Source: Clostridia bacterium | Lineage (GTDB): Bacteria; Bacillota_A; Clostridia; Christensenellales; Aristaeellaceae | Direction: 5' to 3' | DNA: 33,971 bases | Assembly (NCBI GenBank): GCA_025997215.1 | Contig: BNUH01000030.1 | Span: 1-33,971, forward strand | In this document: one piece after another, positions 1-7,308 of the stretch | Layout: each line of letters starts with the position of its first letter | How positions within the stretch are numbered: the stretch's first letter is position 1 | Position numbers and translations under genes: made by a program | The notes under the pieces: generated by a model | The model's input: only the letters and a program-made list of their open reading frames with translations | What the model was told of the DNA's origin: nothing | Database searches by the model: none

Positions 1-984
1 CAAAATATGATCCAGATCGATAGAGCTGTCAGCCTTTGAAAACACACTGTCGGCGTTTTCAGGTTCCACGGCGAATTCGCTGTTGTATGCATAGATATAC
101 TTCTCCAGATACGCGTTAGCGGCATCGATGGTAGCGATATTGTCCAAAGCAAATTCGACAGGCAGTCGACTCTGCAGCGTCTGCCATAGTCGTTCGATAC
201 GACCTTTTGCCTGCGGTGAGCGCGCGGCGATGAGCTGTACCCCCAGTTCCTTGAGCGCGCGCCCGAACTGGGTGTCGTTCACAGGGACAGTCGGATCGAT
301 CTCGGCCTTGGATTTGTTTGGCGATTGAAAGATGGTGTGCCTGTCAGCGTACAGGCTTACCGGCACGCCATAACATTGAACAGTGCGTCGGAGCATCTCA
401 AAATATCCGTGCAAACACTCGTTTTTGCACATGTACAGCGCGATGATCTGGCCTGTCGCGTCGTCGATCGCTCCGTGAAGCGCGTAATATTTGCCATCGC
501 CTTTGAACCACCTATAAGGGGTGGCGTCCACCTGCACGAGCAGTCCTGCCTGCGACTTGCGCTTGCGCAGTCGGTGCGGCTTGTACCGACGCCGCTTAAG
601 CGGTGATTGGATCCCGTTGGCTTTGAGCATGCTTGCCAAGGCCGTGTAGGATACGTCTATCCCCTCCCGTACGCTCAATAACTCCCTGAAGTGGTTGATA
701 TTACTTTCTTTGTACGCCTGCGATTGTTTCAGTGAGACAATCTGCTTAACTGTTGCCTCAGACAATCGCCTAGGCGAGGGCTTGTCGGCATTCCCGTGCT
801 TGATCCCATTCGCGCCTTCCTCCTTCACCTTCTTCTTAAGGCGCATAACTTGGCGCTCAGAAATGCCCAACCCCTGTGCCGCTTCTTTGACGGTGAGCAG
901 TCCGTCTACAGTGCGGCTGATGATCTCGTACCGCTTGAGTTGTTGTGCTTGCAAGCGTATCTCTCTCTGCTTCTTCACTCCCAT
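1..984 (-). CDS. ISNCY-type transposase, C-terminus cut by the window edge
   Basis: This is a DDE transposase that would catalyse cut or copy of its own insertion sequence. From the ATG at 984 the frame stays open for 328 residues to base 1. An N-terminal helix-turn-helix (about residues 30-52, LLTVKEAAQGLGISERQV) precedes an integrase-like catalytic core with D153 (LVQVDATPYRW), D214 (LYADRH) and E264 (KGRIERLWQ), which fit a DDE triad. The QVDATPYRWFKGDGKYYALH stretch and the adjoining AIDDATG resemble ISNCY/IS1202-type transposases. No clear Shine-Dalgarno precedes the ATG; a run of 7 G (plus strand) lies just upstream. The start of a second copy lies at the right edge of the window in opposite orientation. 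The family assignment comes from memory of motifs and was not searched. Confidence 0.88.
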   Translation of the reverse strand, partial: MGVKKQREIRLQAQQLKRYEIISRTVDGLLTVKEAAQGLGISERQVMRLKKKVKEEGANGIKHGNADKPSPRRLSEATVKQIVSLKQSQAYKESNINHFRELLSVREGIDVSYTALASMLKANGIQSPLKRRRYKPHRLRKRKSQAGLLVQVDATPYRWFKGDGKYYALHGAIDDATGQIIALYMCKNECLHGYFEMLRRTVQCYGVPVSLYADRHTIFQSPNKSKAEIDPTVPVNDTQFGRALKELGVQLIAARSPQAKGRIERLWQTLQSRLPVEFALDNIATIDAANAYLEKYIYAYNSEFAVEPENADSVFSKADSSIDLDHIL

Positions 985-998
985 TTTGACGAAGGGGG

Positions 999-1046
999 GG
1001 TGACAGAATCACTTGTGACTCTACAGGGTGACATTATCACTTGTGA
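999..1046 (-). repeat. Two tandem 20-bp repeats at the IS end (left copy)
   Basis: Read on the minus strand, TCACAAGTGATAATGTCACC (1046-1027) and TCACAAGTGATTCTGTCACC (1018-999) match at 18 of 20 positions and are separated by CTGTAGAG, a 28-bp period. The same pair is found in the right-hand copy at 33851-33870 and 33879-33898. Placement at the very end of the element suggests transposase binding sites; this is inference. Confidence 0.75.
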
Positions 1047-1070
1047 ACAGCATTGATGGCTTGCGTTGAT

Positions 1071-1099
1071 TTGACAATTCCTGGACTTTGCGCTATTAT
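1071..1099 (+). promoter_or_regulatory. Promoter of the Na+ pump subunit genes
   Basis: A perfect -35 box TTGACA (1071-1076) is separated by 17 bp from TATTAT (1094-1099). The -35 box starts 20 nt after the shared end of the left IS copy. Confidence 0.8.
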
Positions 1100-1130
1100 T
1101 TATACCAATGCGACTTGAGGAGGGATGACC

Positions 1131-1298
1131 ATGCCTATCGGTGAGAGTCTGCTGACGGCGTTGTTTATGGTTATTGTGGTATTTAGCGTGTTGATTATAC
1201 TGCTGGTGCTGATTAAAGTATTCACGAGTATCATCGCGTCCATCGCAAGAGGGAATAGCGCGAAGGCTGAAACTGCGACTGACTTAAGGCGGGGGTAG
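1131..1298 (+). CDS. OadG-like small membrane protein, gamma subunit of a Na+-pumping decarboxylase
   Basis: A 55-residue protein with one N-terminal membrane helix (about residues 8-31, rich in V, I and L) and a short charged tail ending DLRRG. Size, topology and position directly in front of the beta-subunit gene (4 bp gap) match the OadG/gamma subunits that hold biotin-dependent decarboxylase Na+ pumps together at the membrane. The ATG at 1131 is preceded by GAGGAGGG at good spacing. Transcription would come from the promoter at 1071-1099. The sequence itself is too short and hydrophobic to prove the family, so the call rests mainly on context. Confidence 0.7.
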   Translation: MPIGESLLTALFMVIVVFSVLIILLVLIKVFTSIIASIARGNSAKAETATDLRRG

Positions 1299-1302
1299 AA
1301 AT

Positions 1303-2442
1303 ATGTCGTTTTCTGATACATTGGTAAAGCTGCTGGAGACCTCCGGCTTCTTCGCGCTGACATGGCAATCGGGCGTAATGATCGCGCTATCATGCGTGCT
1401 GATATACCTGGCCATAGTACGAGGCTTTGAACCGCTGCTGCTGCTGCCGATAGCGTTCGGTATGCTGCTGGCAAACCTGCCGCTGGCTGGCTTGATGGCC
1501 GCGCCTCCTGACGACAACTCCGCGGGCGGGATGCTTTACTACCTCTACCTTGGCGTCAAGAAGGGGATCTACCCGTCGCTGATATTCATGGGCGTGGGTG
1601 CGATGACGGATTTCGGCCCGCTAATCGCCAACCCAACCAGCTTGCTGATGGGCGCGGCGGCGCAGTTGGGTATTGCGTGCGCGTTCGTGGTGGCGACGCT
1701 GCTCGGATTCAATCCTCAAGAGGCCGCGTCCATCGGTATCATCGGCGGTGCGGACGGCCCGACCGCGATATGGCTGACGACCGCACTGGCGCCGCATTTG
1801 CTCGCCCCCATCGCAATCGCAGCGTACTCCTACATGGCGCTGATACCGCTGATCCAGCCGCCCATAATGCGGCTGCTGACCACCCAGAAGGAACGCGAGA
1901 TCAAGATGGCCCAGCTGCGTCAGGTATCCAGAGTGGAGAAGATCTGCTTCCCAATCCTGATAACGATCCTGGTCACGCTCTTCCTGCCGTCGGTTGCGCC
2001 GTTGGTGGGCTTGCTGATGCTGGGCAATCTCTTCCGCGAGGCGGGCGTGGTCGAGCGCCTATCCGACACCGCCCAGAACGCGCTGATGAATATTGTCGTA
2101 ATATTCCTGGGCGTAACCGTCGGCGCAACCGCTGTCGGAGAAACGTTCTTGAAGCCGGAGACGCTGGGCATCATCGCGCTGGGACTGTTCGCGTTCATGT
2201 TATCCACGGTCGGCGGGACGCTGCTAGGCAAGCTGATGTGCTTCCTCACCCACGGCAAGGTCAACCCGCTCATCGGTTCGGCAGGCGTGTCGGCGGTGCC
2301 CATGGCCGCGCGCGTAGCCCAGATCGAGGGCCAGAAGGCGAACCCGGGCAATTACCTGCTCATGCACGCCATGGGACCAAACGTGGCGGGGGTAATAGGC
2401 TCGGCTGTCGCGGCGGGATTCTTGAAGGCGCTGTTTGGGTGA
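1303..2442 (+). CDS. Na+-transporting carboxylic acid decarboxylase, beta subunit (OadB/GcdB/MmdB family)
   Basis: This 379-residue polytopic membrane protein is full length for the family that couples decarboxylation of carboxybiotin to Na+ export. The hallmark SIGIIGGADGPTAIW is at about 143-157 with D151 in the GGADGPT motif that lines the Na+ site in characterised members. Another conserved stretch, GSAGVSAVPMAARV, is near the C-terminus, followed by NPGNYLLMHAMGPNVAGVIG. The sequence does not tell whether oxaloacetate, methylmalonyl-CoA, glutaconyl-CoA or malonate is the substrate, because that is set by the alpha subunit, which is not in this window. It forms an operon with the OadG-like gene. 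It ends 9 bp from the stop of the convergent leuA. Confidence 0.92.
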   Translation: MSFSDTLVKLLETSGFFALTWQSGVMIALSCVLIYLAIVRGFEPLLLLPIAFGMLLANLPLAGLMAAPPDDNSAGGMLYYLYLGVKKGIYPSLIFMGVGAMTDFGPLIANPTSLLMGAAAQLGIACAFVVATLLGFNPQEAASIGIIGGADGPTAIWLTTALAPHLLAPIAIAAYSYMALIPLIQPPIMRLLTTQKEREIKMAQLRQVSRVEKICFPILITILVTLFLPSVAPLVGLLMLGNLFREAGVVERLSDTAQNALMNIVVIFLGVTVGATAVGETFLKPETLGIIALGLFAFMLSTVGGTLLGKLMCFLTHGKVNPLIGSAGVSAVPMAARVAQIEGQKANPGNYLLMHAMGPNVAGVIGSAVAAGFLKALFG

Positions 2443-2451
2443 AAGATAGCC

Positions 2452-3975
2452 TTAACTCCCCAGCGCCCGGTTGACCGCGTTGACATACGCCAGGATCGAC
2501 GCCTCGATGATGTCGGTAGCCGCGCCTTTGCCTAACGCTTGGCGAGGTTCCGAGTTATCCTCGTCGGTCAGGCTCACGCGCACTGTCACCTCGCCTAAGG
2601 CATCCTGGCCGCTGGTGACGGCGCGGATCGTGTAGGTTTCCAGCGTGACGCGGCAGTGGGTGATGCGGTCCACAGCGCGGTAAGCGGCGTCGATGGGCCC
2701 GTCGCCGACTGCGGCTTCGGTGGAAGTTTCCTCGCCGTGCTTGATCGTAACGGTCGCGGTAGGCTTCAGCGTATTCCCCGCGAATAACTGGTACGACTCC
2801 AGGTGGAACAGCTGCGGCCCTTCGACCCATTGGCCGCTTAGCAGCGTGATCAGATCCCGTTCCGTGACGTCCTTCTTGCGGTCGGCCAGGTCTTTGAATC
2901 GTTTGAACGCGGTCTCAAGATCCGCTTTGGATAACGTGAACCCCAGCCGCGCCGCCACTTCCGCGAACGCGTGACTGCCTGACAGCTTGCCCAGTGGCGC
3001 GTCGGACGCTGGCATCCCCACATCCTCCGCGCTCATGATCTCGTATGTGGAACGATCCGCCGACACACCGTGTTGGTGTATGCCGCTCTGGTGCAGGAAC
3101 GCGTGCGCGCCGACGATCGGCTTATTCGGCGGTATTTCAATGCCAGTCAATGTCGAAACGAGTCGGCTGGTAACGTACAGCCGTTTGGCGTCGATATTGG
3201 ATGTTGTGCCGTAATAATCCTGCCGCGTATTCAAACCCATCACGATCTCTTCGAGCGCGGCGTTCCCGGCACGCTCGCCGACGCCGTTGACCGTGCATTC
3301 GACCTGCCGTGCACCATGCCGCACAGCTACTAGCGAGTTGGCGACGGCCAGGCCCAGGTCGTTATGGCAATGTACCGATAGGCAGGTTCGGTCGATACCC
3401 CTAACCCGTTTGAGCAGATCCTGCACGAGGCGGGAGAATTCATTCGCCGTGGCATAACCCACGGTATCGGTAATGTTAATGGTCGATGCGCCTTCCGCGA
3501 TGGCCGCTTCGTATAACTGTATAAGGAATTCAGGATCGCTGCGGGACGCGTCCTCCGCAGAGAATTGCACATCTTCGCAAAATTCGCGCGCGAGACGGAC
3601 GGATTGCGCGGCTTGTTCCAACGCCTGCGCGGGGGTGATGCGCAATTTTTTCTCCAAATGAATAGGTGATGATGCTATGAATACGTGAATTCGCGGATGA
3701 GCGGCGGCTGCCAGCGCGTCCGCGGCGCGCTCAATGTCCGCAGGCACGCACCGCGCCAGCGATGCGATTACAGGCGTACGCACCGTGCGGGCGATAGCCG
3801 CAACCGCCTCATAATCTCCATTCGACGCACCTGCGAAACCCGCTTCGATGACGTCCACACCCAGCCGTTCCAACTGCCGTGCGATCTCTAGTTTCTCTGT
3901 CAGGTTAAGATTGACGCCGGGCGTCTGTTCGCCGTCGCGCAATGTAGTATCGAATATATAAACGTGATCGGGCAT
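2452..3975 (-). CDS. leuA: 2-isopropylmalate synthase
   Basis: A 507-residue enzyme that condenses 2-oxoisovalerate with acetyl-CoA, the first committed step of leucine synthesis. The HMGL-like TIM barrel begins with FDTTLRDGEQTPG (8-20) and has the metal-binding HCHND (202-206) and the NGVGERAGNAALEEI loop (230-244). A C-terminal LeuA regulatory domain (about 370-507) carries the leucine feedback site in the family. Length is usual for bacterial LeuA; a homocitrate or citramalate synthase is less likely given the full regulatory domain and overall pattern. The ATG at 3975 has AGGAGG 8 nt upstream. No T-box or leader peptide was recognised in the roughly 220 bp upstream, which instead hold a hairpin and a dispersed repeat. 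No other leu gene is nearby. Confidence 0.93.
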   Translation of the reverse strand: MPDHVYIFDTTLRDGEQTPGVNLNLTEKLEIARQLERLGVDVIEAGFAGASNGDYEAVAAIARTVRTPVIASLARCVPADIERAADALAAAAHPRIHVFIASSPIHLEKKLRITPAQALEQAAQSVRLAREFCEDVQFSAEDASRSDPEFLIQLYEAAIAEGASTINITDTVGYATANEFSRLVQDLLKRVRGIDRTCLSVHCHNDLGLAVANSLVAVRHGARQVECTVNGVGERAGNAALEEIVMGLNTRQDYYGTTSNIDAKRLYVTSRLVSTLTGIEIPPNKPIVGAHAFLHQSGIHQHGVSADRSTYEIMSAEDVGMPASDAPLGKLSGSHAFAEVAARLGFTLSKADLETAFKRFKDLADRKKDVTERDLITLLSGQWVEGPQLFHLESYQLFAGNTLKPTATVTIKHGEETSTEAAVGDGPIDAAYRAVDRITHCRVTLETYTIRAVTSGQDALGEVTVRVSLTDEDNSEPRQALGKGAATDIIEASILAYVNAVNRALGS

Positions 3976-4031
3976 GCGGTATTCCTCCTGATGTGGGGTG
4001 AGGGGAAGGGAGAACGAGGGCCGTTTTCAAA

Positions 4032-4061
4032 CAAGGGTTTGCCGCATCTATGGATGCGACA
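4032..4061. terminator. Hairpin between the epsG-like gene and leuA
   Basis: GGTTTGCCGCATC, loop TATG and GATGCGACAAACC form a 13-bp stem with one mismatch. On the plus strand it is followed by GTCTTTTCATTTT, on the minus strand by CTTGTTTG, so terminator activity is plausible but weak in the direction the flanking genes are read. The same layout, with a different stem sequence, precedes the repeat at 29571. Confidence 0.5.
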
Positions 4062-4093
4062 AACCGTCTTTTCATTTTGGGGTTTGGTGGCAG

Positions 4094-4163
4094 GTCTGTC
4101 AAGGTCGGGTAGTATTTTCTTCGGCTGCGGCCTACAAAAATCTCCACCCTACCCTTGACAGAC
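4094..4163. repeat. Dispersed inverted-repeat element, copy A
   Basis: Outer arms GTCTGTCAAGG and CCTTGACAGAC pair perfectly over 11 bp. Inside them lie GGGTAGTATTTTC on the left and the partly matching AAAAATCTCCACCC on the right. The same asymmetric inner motifs occur in copy B (29571-29670). Bases 4147-4168 are identical over 22 bp to 12670-12691 (copy C). It sits just past the stop of the epsG-like gene. Confidence 0.75.
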
Positions 4164-4195
4164 GCGGGTTGGCAGCGCGGCGTTGGAGGCGGCGC

Positions 4196-5464
4196 TCAAT
4201 AAGGCAGAATCTGGCTGGTGATGGATGGTTTGCGCGGGACTTTACGATAATATTCGACAAAGTCGAACTGGCCGTAGGCCGCTTGATTCATGTACGGTTC
4301 GAATTTGACGGGGATGTACCGCACCTCCATGATCTCGGCGGGATTCAGTATGGTGATATAAGGATATTCGGTCGGGTTCGTTTTGAAGTATTGGCCGAAG
4401 TCCATTATGGCGCGCACATCTTTTACATAGATGAAGCCCAGCATGACCAGTATCGCCGCCAGCGCGGGCGCGATCTTCAGGTTCAGGTCGCGGTTGCGGT
4501 ATAGCAGCGCGGGAAGCAGCGCGAATTCCACGATCCTGAAGTATACGTTCGTGCGCGAGGCGATAAGGTCCACCGACATGAACATCAGGTACACCATGAA
4601 GCCAATCGCGTAAAACTTCACCAGGAACCACTCGCGCGCAGTCAGGCGATCCCGCGCACGCCATGTCAGCGCGCCCATTATCAGCAGGAATATCAGGCGG
4701 TTCACCAGGGCCAGCCAGCTGAAACTGCGCTCGGTGAGTAGGTAATATATCAGCACGGAACCGTATGGCTGCGGGAGCCTCTCCAATATGGGCGTCAGAT
4801 TCACAAAGTTGATGACGAGGCATGCCGCAAGCACCAGCCCGGAGAATGTCAGCACCCACTTGAGTTTCCAATCCCACGCGGCTTTCTGTTCACCATGAAA
4901 GAAAACCAGCAGCACGGCCAGCGCAAGCAACGCCGAGGCGTGCATGGTCGCGGCTATGCAAAACACGAACGCGCTGCGCAGACGTTTGTCGGCCAGCCAG
5001 TCGGGGAGCGCCCAGCCCAGCATCAGGCACAATGCTATCAGCTGCCTCAGGCCGCTCTCCATGTACGTGAGCGAATAGACCGCGTAGAAGCACGCCAGCG
5101 ACAGCAGCGGCAGCGGGCTGAACTTACGGATGAAACGATCCAGCAGTAATAGGCTACCCGCCGACAAGAGCATGATAAAGACCGAAAAATGCACGTGCAG
5201 CATTCGCAGGAAGCTGATTAGGTAGAAAAATCCGATCTCAATCTTGTTAAACTTGTACAGAAAGAAGTTTGGAAGCGTGTTGAGCGGCTGCACCGTCGCA
5301 TAGATACTAAGGTAATTCAAATAATCCTGACCCTGTCCATATCGCAATGAAAAGACAGCAAACAGCCCTATCAGCGCCACCCAATACAGCGCCTTACTCG
5401 GCCCGCGCAGCCATTCATATACCGACAGCGCCAGCAATACTCCCAGTACAATCAATCGAACCAT
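4196..5464 (-). CDS. EpsG-family membrane protein, probable polysaccharide polymerase
   Basis: A 422-residue protein with roughly ten membrane helices. The N-terminal pattern (MVRLIVLGVLLALSVYEWL, then SLRYGQGQDYLNY and KIEIGFFYL) resembles EpsG/Wzy-type proteins, which join repeat units of exopolysaccharide at the outer face of the membrane. The RYGxGxDYxxY stretch near residue 62 is the most typical feature. A soluble C-terminal tail of about 60 residues ends the protein. The ATG at 5464 has GAAGGTG upstream. No glycosyltransferase cluster surrounds it, so it is an orphan here and its polymer is unknown. It lies downstream of the paaK terminator in the same direction, and no convincing promoter was found in the short gap. 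Confidence 0.75.
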   Translation of the reverse strand: MVRLIVLGVLLALSVYEWLRGPSKALYWVALIGLFAVFSLRYGQGQDYLNYLSIYATVQPLNTLPNFFLYKFNKIEIGFFYLISFLRMLHVHFSVFIMLLSAGSLLLLDRFIRKFSPLPLLSLACFYAVYSLTYMESGLRQLIALCLMLGWALPDWLADKRLRSAFVFCIAATMHASALLALAVLLVFFHGEQKAAWDWKLKWVLTFSGLVLAACLVINFVNLTPILERLPQPYGSVLIYYLLTERSFSWLALVNRLIFLLIMGALTWRARDRLTAREWFLVKFYAIGFMVYLMFMSVDLIASRTNVYFRIVEFALLPALLYRNRDLNLKIAPALAAILVMLGFIYVKDVRAIMDFGQYFKTNPTEYPYITILNPAEIMEVRYIPVKFEPYMNQAAYGQFDFVEYYRKVPRKPSITSQILPY

Positions 5465-5507
5465 GGTTTCACCTTCAAAAAAAGTATCCTACTGTGCAAG
5501 ACGAATG

Positions 5508-5533
5508 AAAAGCGCGGATCCTTCCACGCTTTT
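5508..5533 (-). terminator. Terminator closing the T-box / iorAB / paaK operon
   Basis: On the minus strand AAAAGCGTGG, a 6-nt loop and CCGCGCTTTT form a 10-bp stem with one G-U pair, followed by C and A/T-rich sequence. It lies about 20 bp past the paaK stop. Confidence 0.7.
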
Positions 5534-5553
5534 GCTAATTATTTCAACTCACG

Positions 5554-6795
5554 CTAATACCGATTGTCGAATATCCGCGTGCTTTTCTTTTCGCTTCGTG
5601 GTAATTCGCCAACGGAGACGCCCATCGGCACGACGGCGAATCCCAGCCGCGCATGCGCGGTCTTGGCGACTTCGCGCTCCAGTTCGCGGCGGGCTTCGTC
5701 GGCGCGTCCGGTTTCAAAGAATAATGTGAACCGATCCCGCCCCTCAAAGTGGTCGATCATCACCTGATACTCGCTGGAAACGCCGTCCACCTCCTTGAGC
5801 ATATCGTCGATCTGGCCGGGGAACACGTTCACACCCTTGATCTTCACCATGTCGTCCGTACGCCCTAGAATAATGTCGATGCGCGGGTATGAGCAGCCGC
5901 ACGAGCATTCGCCGCCGCCCAGTATGCGCGTCAGGTCGTGAGTGCGGTAGCGGATGAGCGGCGCGCCTTGCTTGCGCAGTGTCGTTATCACCAGCTCGCC
6001 CAGCGTACCATCCGGGACGGTCTCGCCCGTCTTGGGATCGATTACTTCACTATAAACAAAGTCGTCGAACATGTGCATGCCGCGTTCAGCGTCGCAGCTG
6101 ATGCCGATGCCGGGGCCGTAAATCTCCGTCAGGCCGTAGATGTCGTACAGGGATACGCCCAGCTCCGTGGCGATGCGGCGGCGCATCTTCTCACCCCACC
6201 GCTCCGAGCCGATGAGCGCCTTGCGCAGCCGCAGTTTGGAGCGGATGCCGCGCCGCTCGATCTCCTCGGCCAGCAGCAGCGCGTATGACGACGTCGCGGT
6301 CAGCACCGTCGAGCCAAGATCCTGCATGAATTGCAGCTGCTTGTCGGTATTCCCCGGACCCATAGGGATGGCCATCGCGCCCAACAATTCAGCGCCGGCC
6401 TGGAACCCAATGCCCGCCGTCCACAGCCCGTAGCCCGGCGTGATGTGTACGCGGTCGTCGGCCGTCACCCCGGCGATCTCGTAACACCGTTTGAACATTA
6501 CCGCCCAATCCAGCACATCCTGCCGGGTATATGGGATGATGACGGGCGTGCCCGTCGTGCCGGACGACGAGTGGATGCGCACGATCTCCCGATCCGGAAC
6601 GGCAGACAAGCCCAGCGGATACGCGTCGCGTAACGCGTCCTTATCCGTGAACGGCAGCGACTCGAAGTCCGCTTGCGTTTTTACATCGTCCGGATTTATG
6701 GATTCAAACCGTCTGGCGTAGAATCCGTCGGGCACATCCTTCAGACGGCGAATCTGTTCCCTTATAATGGATAACGTATCACTATTCATAATCAT
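5554..6795 (-). CDS. paaK: Phenylacetate-CoA ligase family protein (arylacetate-CoA ligase)
   Basis: A 413-residue AMP-forming acyl-CoA ligase that should activate an arylacetate (phenylacetate or indole-3-acetate) with ATP and CoA in the cytoplasm. The ATP-binding HSSSGTTGTP is at 75-84. The YDIYGLTEIYGPGIG motif lies near 220, and the C-terminal half ends in the small mobile AMP-binding domain, including GRTDDMVKIKGVNVFPGQID. Length is normal for PaaK. The start at 6795 overlaps the iorB stop in an ATGA arrangement, so the two are translationally coupled. As last gene of the Trp T-box operon, next to iorAB, it either releases energy from or, more likely here, feeds arylacetyl-CoA to IorAB. 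The true aryl substrate cannot be read from sequence. Confidence 0.9.
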   Translation of the reverse strand: MIMNSDTLSIIREQIRRLKDVPDGFYARRFESINPDDVKTQADFESLPFTDKDALRDAYPLGLSAVPDREIVRIHSSSGTTGTPVIIPYTRQDVLDWAVMFKRCYEIAGVTADDRVHITPGYGLWTAGIGFQAGAELLGAMAIPMGPGNTDKQLQFMQDLGSTVLTATSSYALLLAEEIERRGIRSKLRLRKALIGSERWGEKMRRRIATELGVSLYDIYGLTEIYGPGIGISCDAERGMHMFDDFVYSEVIDPKTGETVPDGTLGELVITTLRKQGAPLIRYRTHDLTRILGGGECSCGCSYPRIDIILGRTDDMVKIKGVNVFPGQIDDMLKEVDGVSSEYQVMIDHFEGRDRFTLFFETGRADEARRELEREVAKTAHARLGFAVVPMGVSVGELPRSEKKSTRIFDNRY

Positions 6796-7292
6796 AATAA
6801 CGCATCCCTTCCAGCCTTAAGCGCACGCCGATTCATCTCAATGAACTTTGGATTAACGCGGCCTTCCAGCGCGGCAGTCATATCTTCAAGGGTGAATCCC
6901 AGCAAGGCGGATGCCGCACCTAGCATTACCATGTTCAGCGATTTGATGGAGCCGCATTCCAGCGCGAGCGCCGCGCCATCTATCTGTGTGCCGCAGACCA
7001 CCGAAGCGCCGCCATCCTTCAGGTAATGCGCACACCGCGCGGCCTCGGTTGGATCGAAGGCTATCAGCACATCCGCGTCGCCCGGCGTTATCATGGGCGA
7101 AGGGATCAACCGCTTATCCATGGCCCAGCGTACATGGCTGACCACTGAACCGCCGCGCTGCGCCATGCCGATCGTCTCGGCCGTGCGCGCGAACGCGCCG
7201 CCATCCATGGCGCACTGAGCGATGAGCCGCGAGGCCAGCACCGTTCCCTGGCCGCCGATGCCGCACAGCAGGACGTTGTAAGAATCGTGCAC
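6792..7292 (-). CDS. iorB: Indolepyruvate:ferredoxin oxidoreductase, beta subunit
   Basis: The gamma-domain-like subunit of the arylpyruvate:ferredoxin oxidoreductase. The N-terminus (VHDSYNVLLCGIGGQGTVLA) carries the family GxGGQG motif, followed by TAETIGMAQRGGSV, typical of IorB. With iorA it forms an alpha2beta2 enzyme interconverting arylpyruvate and arylacetyl-CoA with reduced ferredoxin. I chose the GTG at 7292 because GGAAGG sits 7 nt upstream and the protein then begins like other IorB proteins (166 residues). An upstream in-frame GTG at 7316 would add 8 residues and overlap iorA by 8 bp. It ends in an ATGA overlap with paaK. Confidence 0.9.
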   Translation of the reverse strand: MHDSYNVLLCGIGGQGTVLASRLIAQCAMDGGAFARTAETIGMAQRGGSVVSHVRWAMDKRLIPSPMITPGDADVLIAFDPTEAARCAHYLKDGGASVVCGTQIDGAALALECGSIKSLNMVMLGAASALLGFTLEDMTAALEGRVNPKFIEMNRRALKAGRDALL

Positions 7293-7308
7293 CAGCTTAC
7301 CTTCCAAC

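Larger units (their letters stand above)
1..1051 (-). mobile_element. Insertion sequence (ISNCY/IS1202-like), left copy, incomplete
   Basis: The outer end of the element was placed by comparing both edges of the window. The two copies agree from the transposase start out to GAACAGC (left 1045-1051) and then diverge completely. Only the transposase-start-proximal end is present; the other end and any target duplication lie outside the window. The terminal region carries two 20-bp direct repeats (see the repeat entry). Confidence 0.85.

Noticed and set aside
1677..2474. 265-codon plus-strand frame overlapping the OadB-like gene
   Set aside because: Arg/Gly/His-rich product typical of an out-of-frame reading of a GC-rich gene; the overlapping frame encodes a clear family member.
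3976..4195. Leucine T-box or leader peptide in front of leuA
   Set aside because: No GGTGGTACCGCG-type core and no run of Leu codons with a ribosome binding site; the space holds a hairpin and a dispersed repeat.
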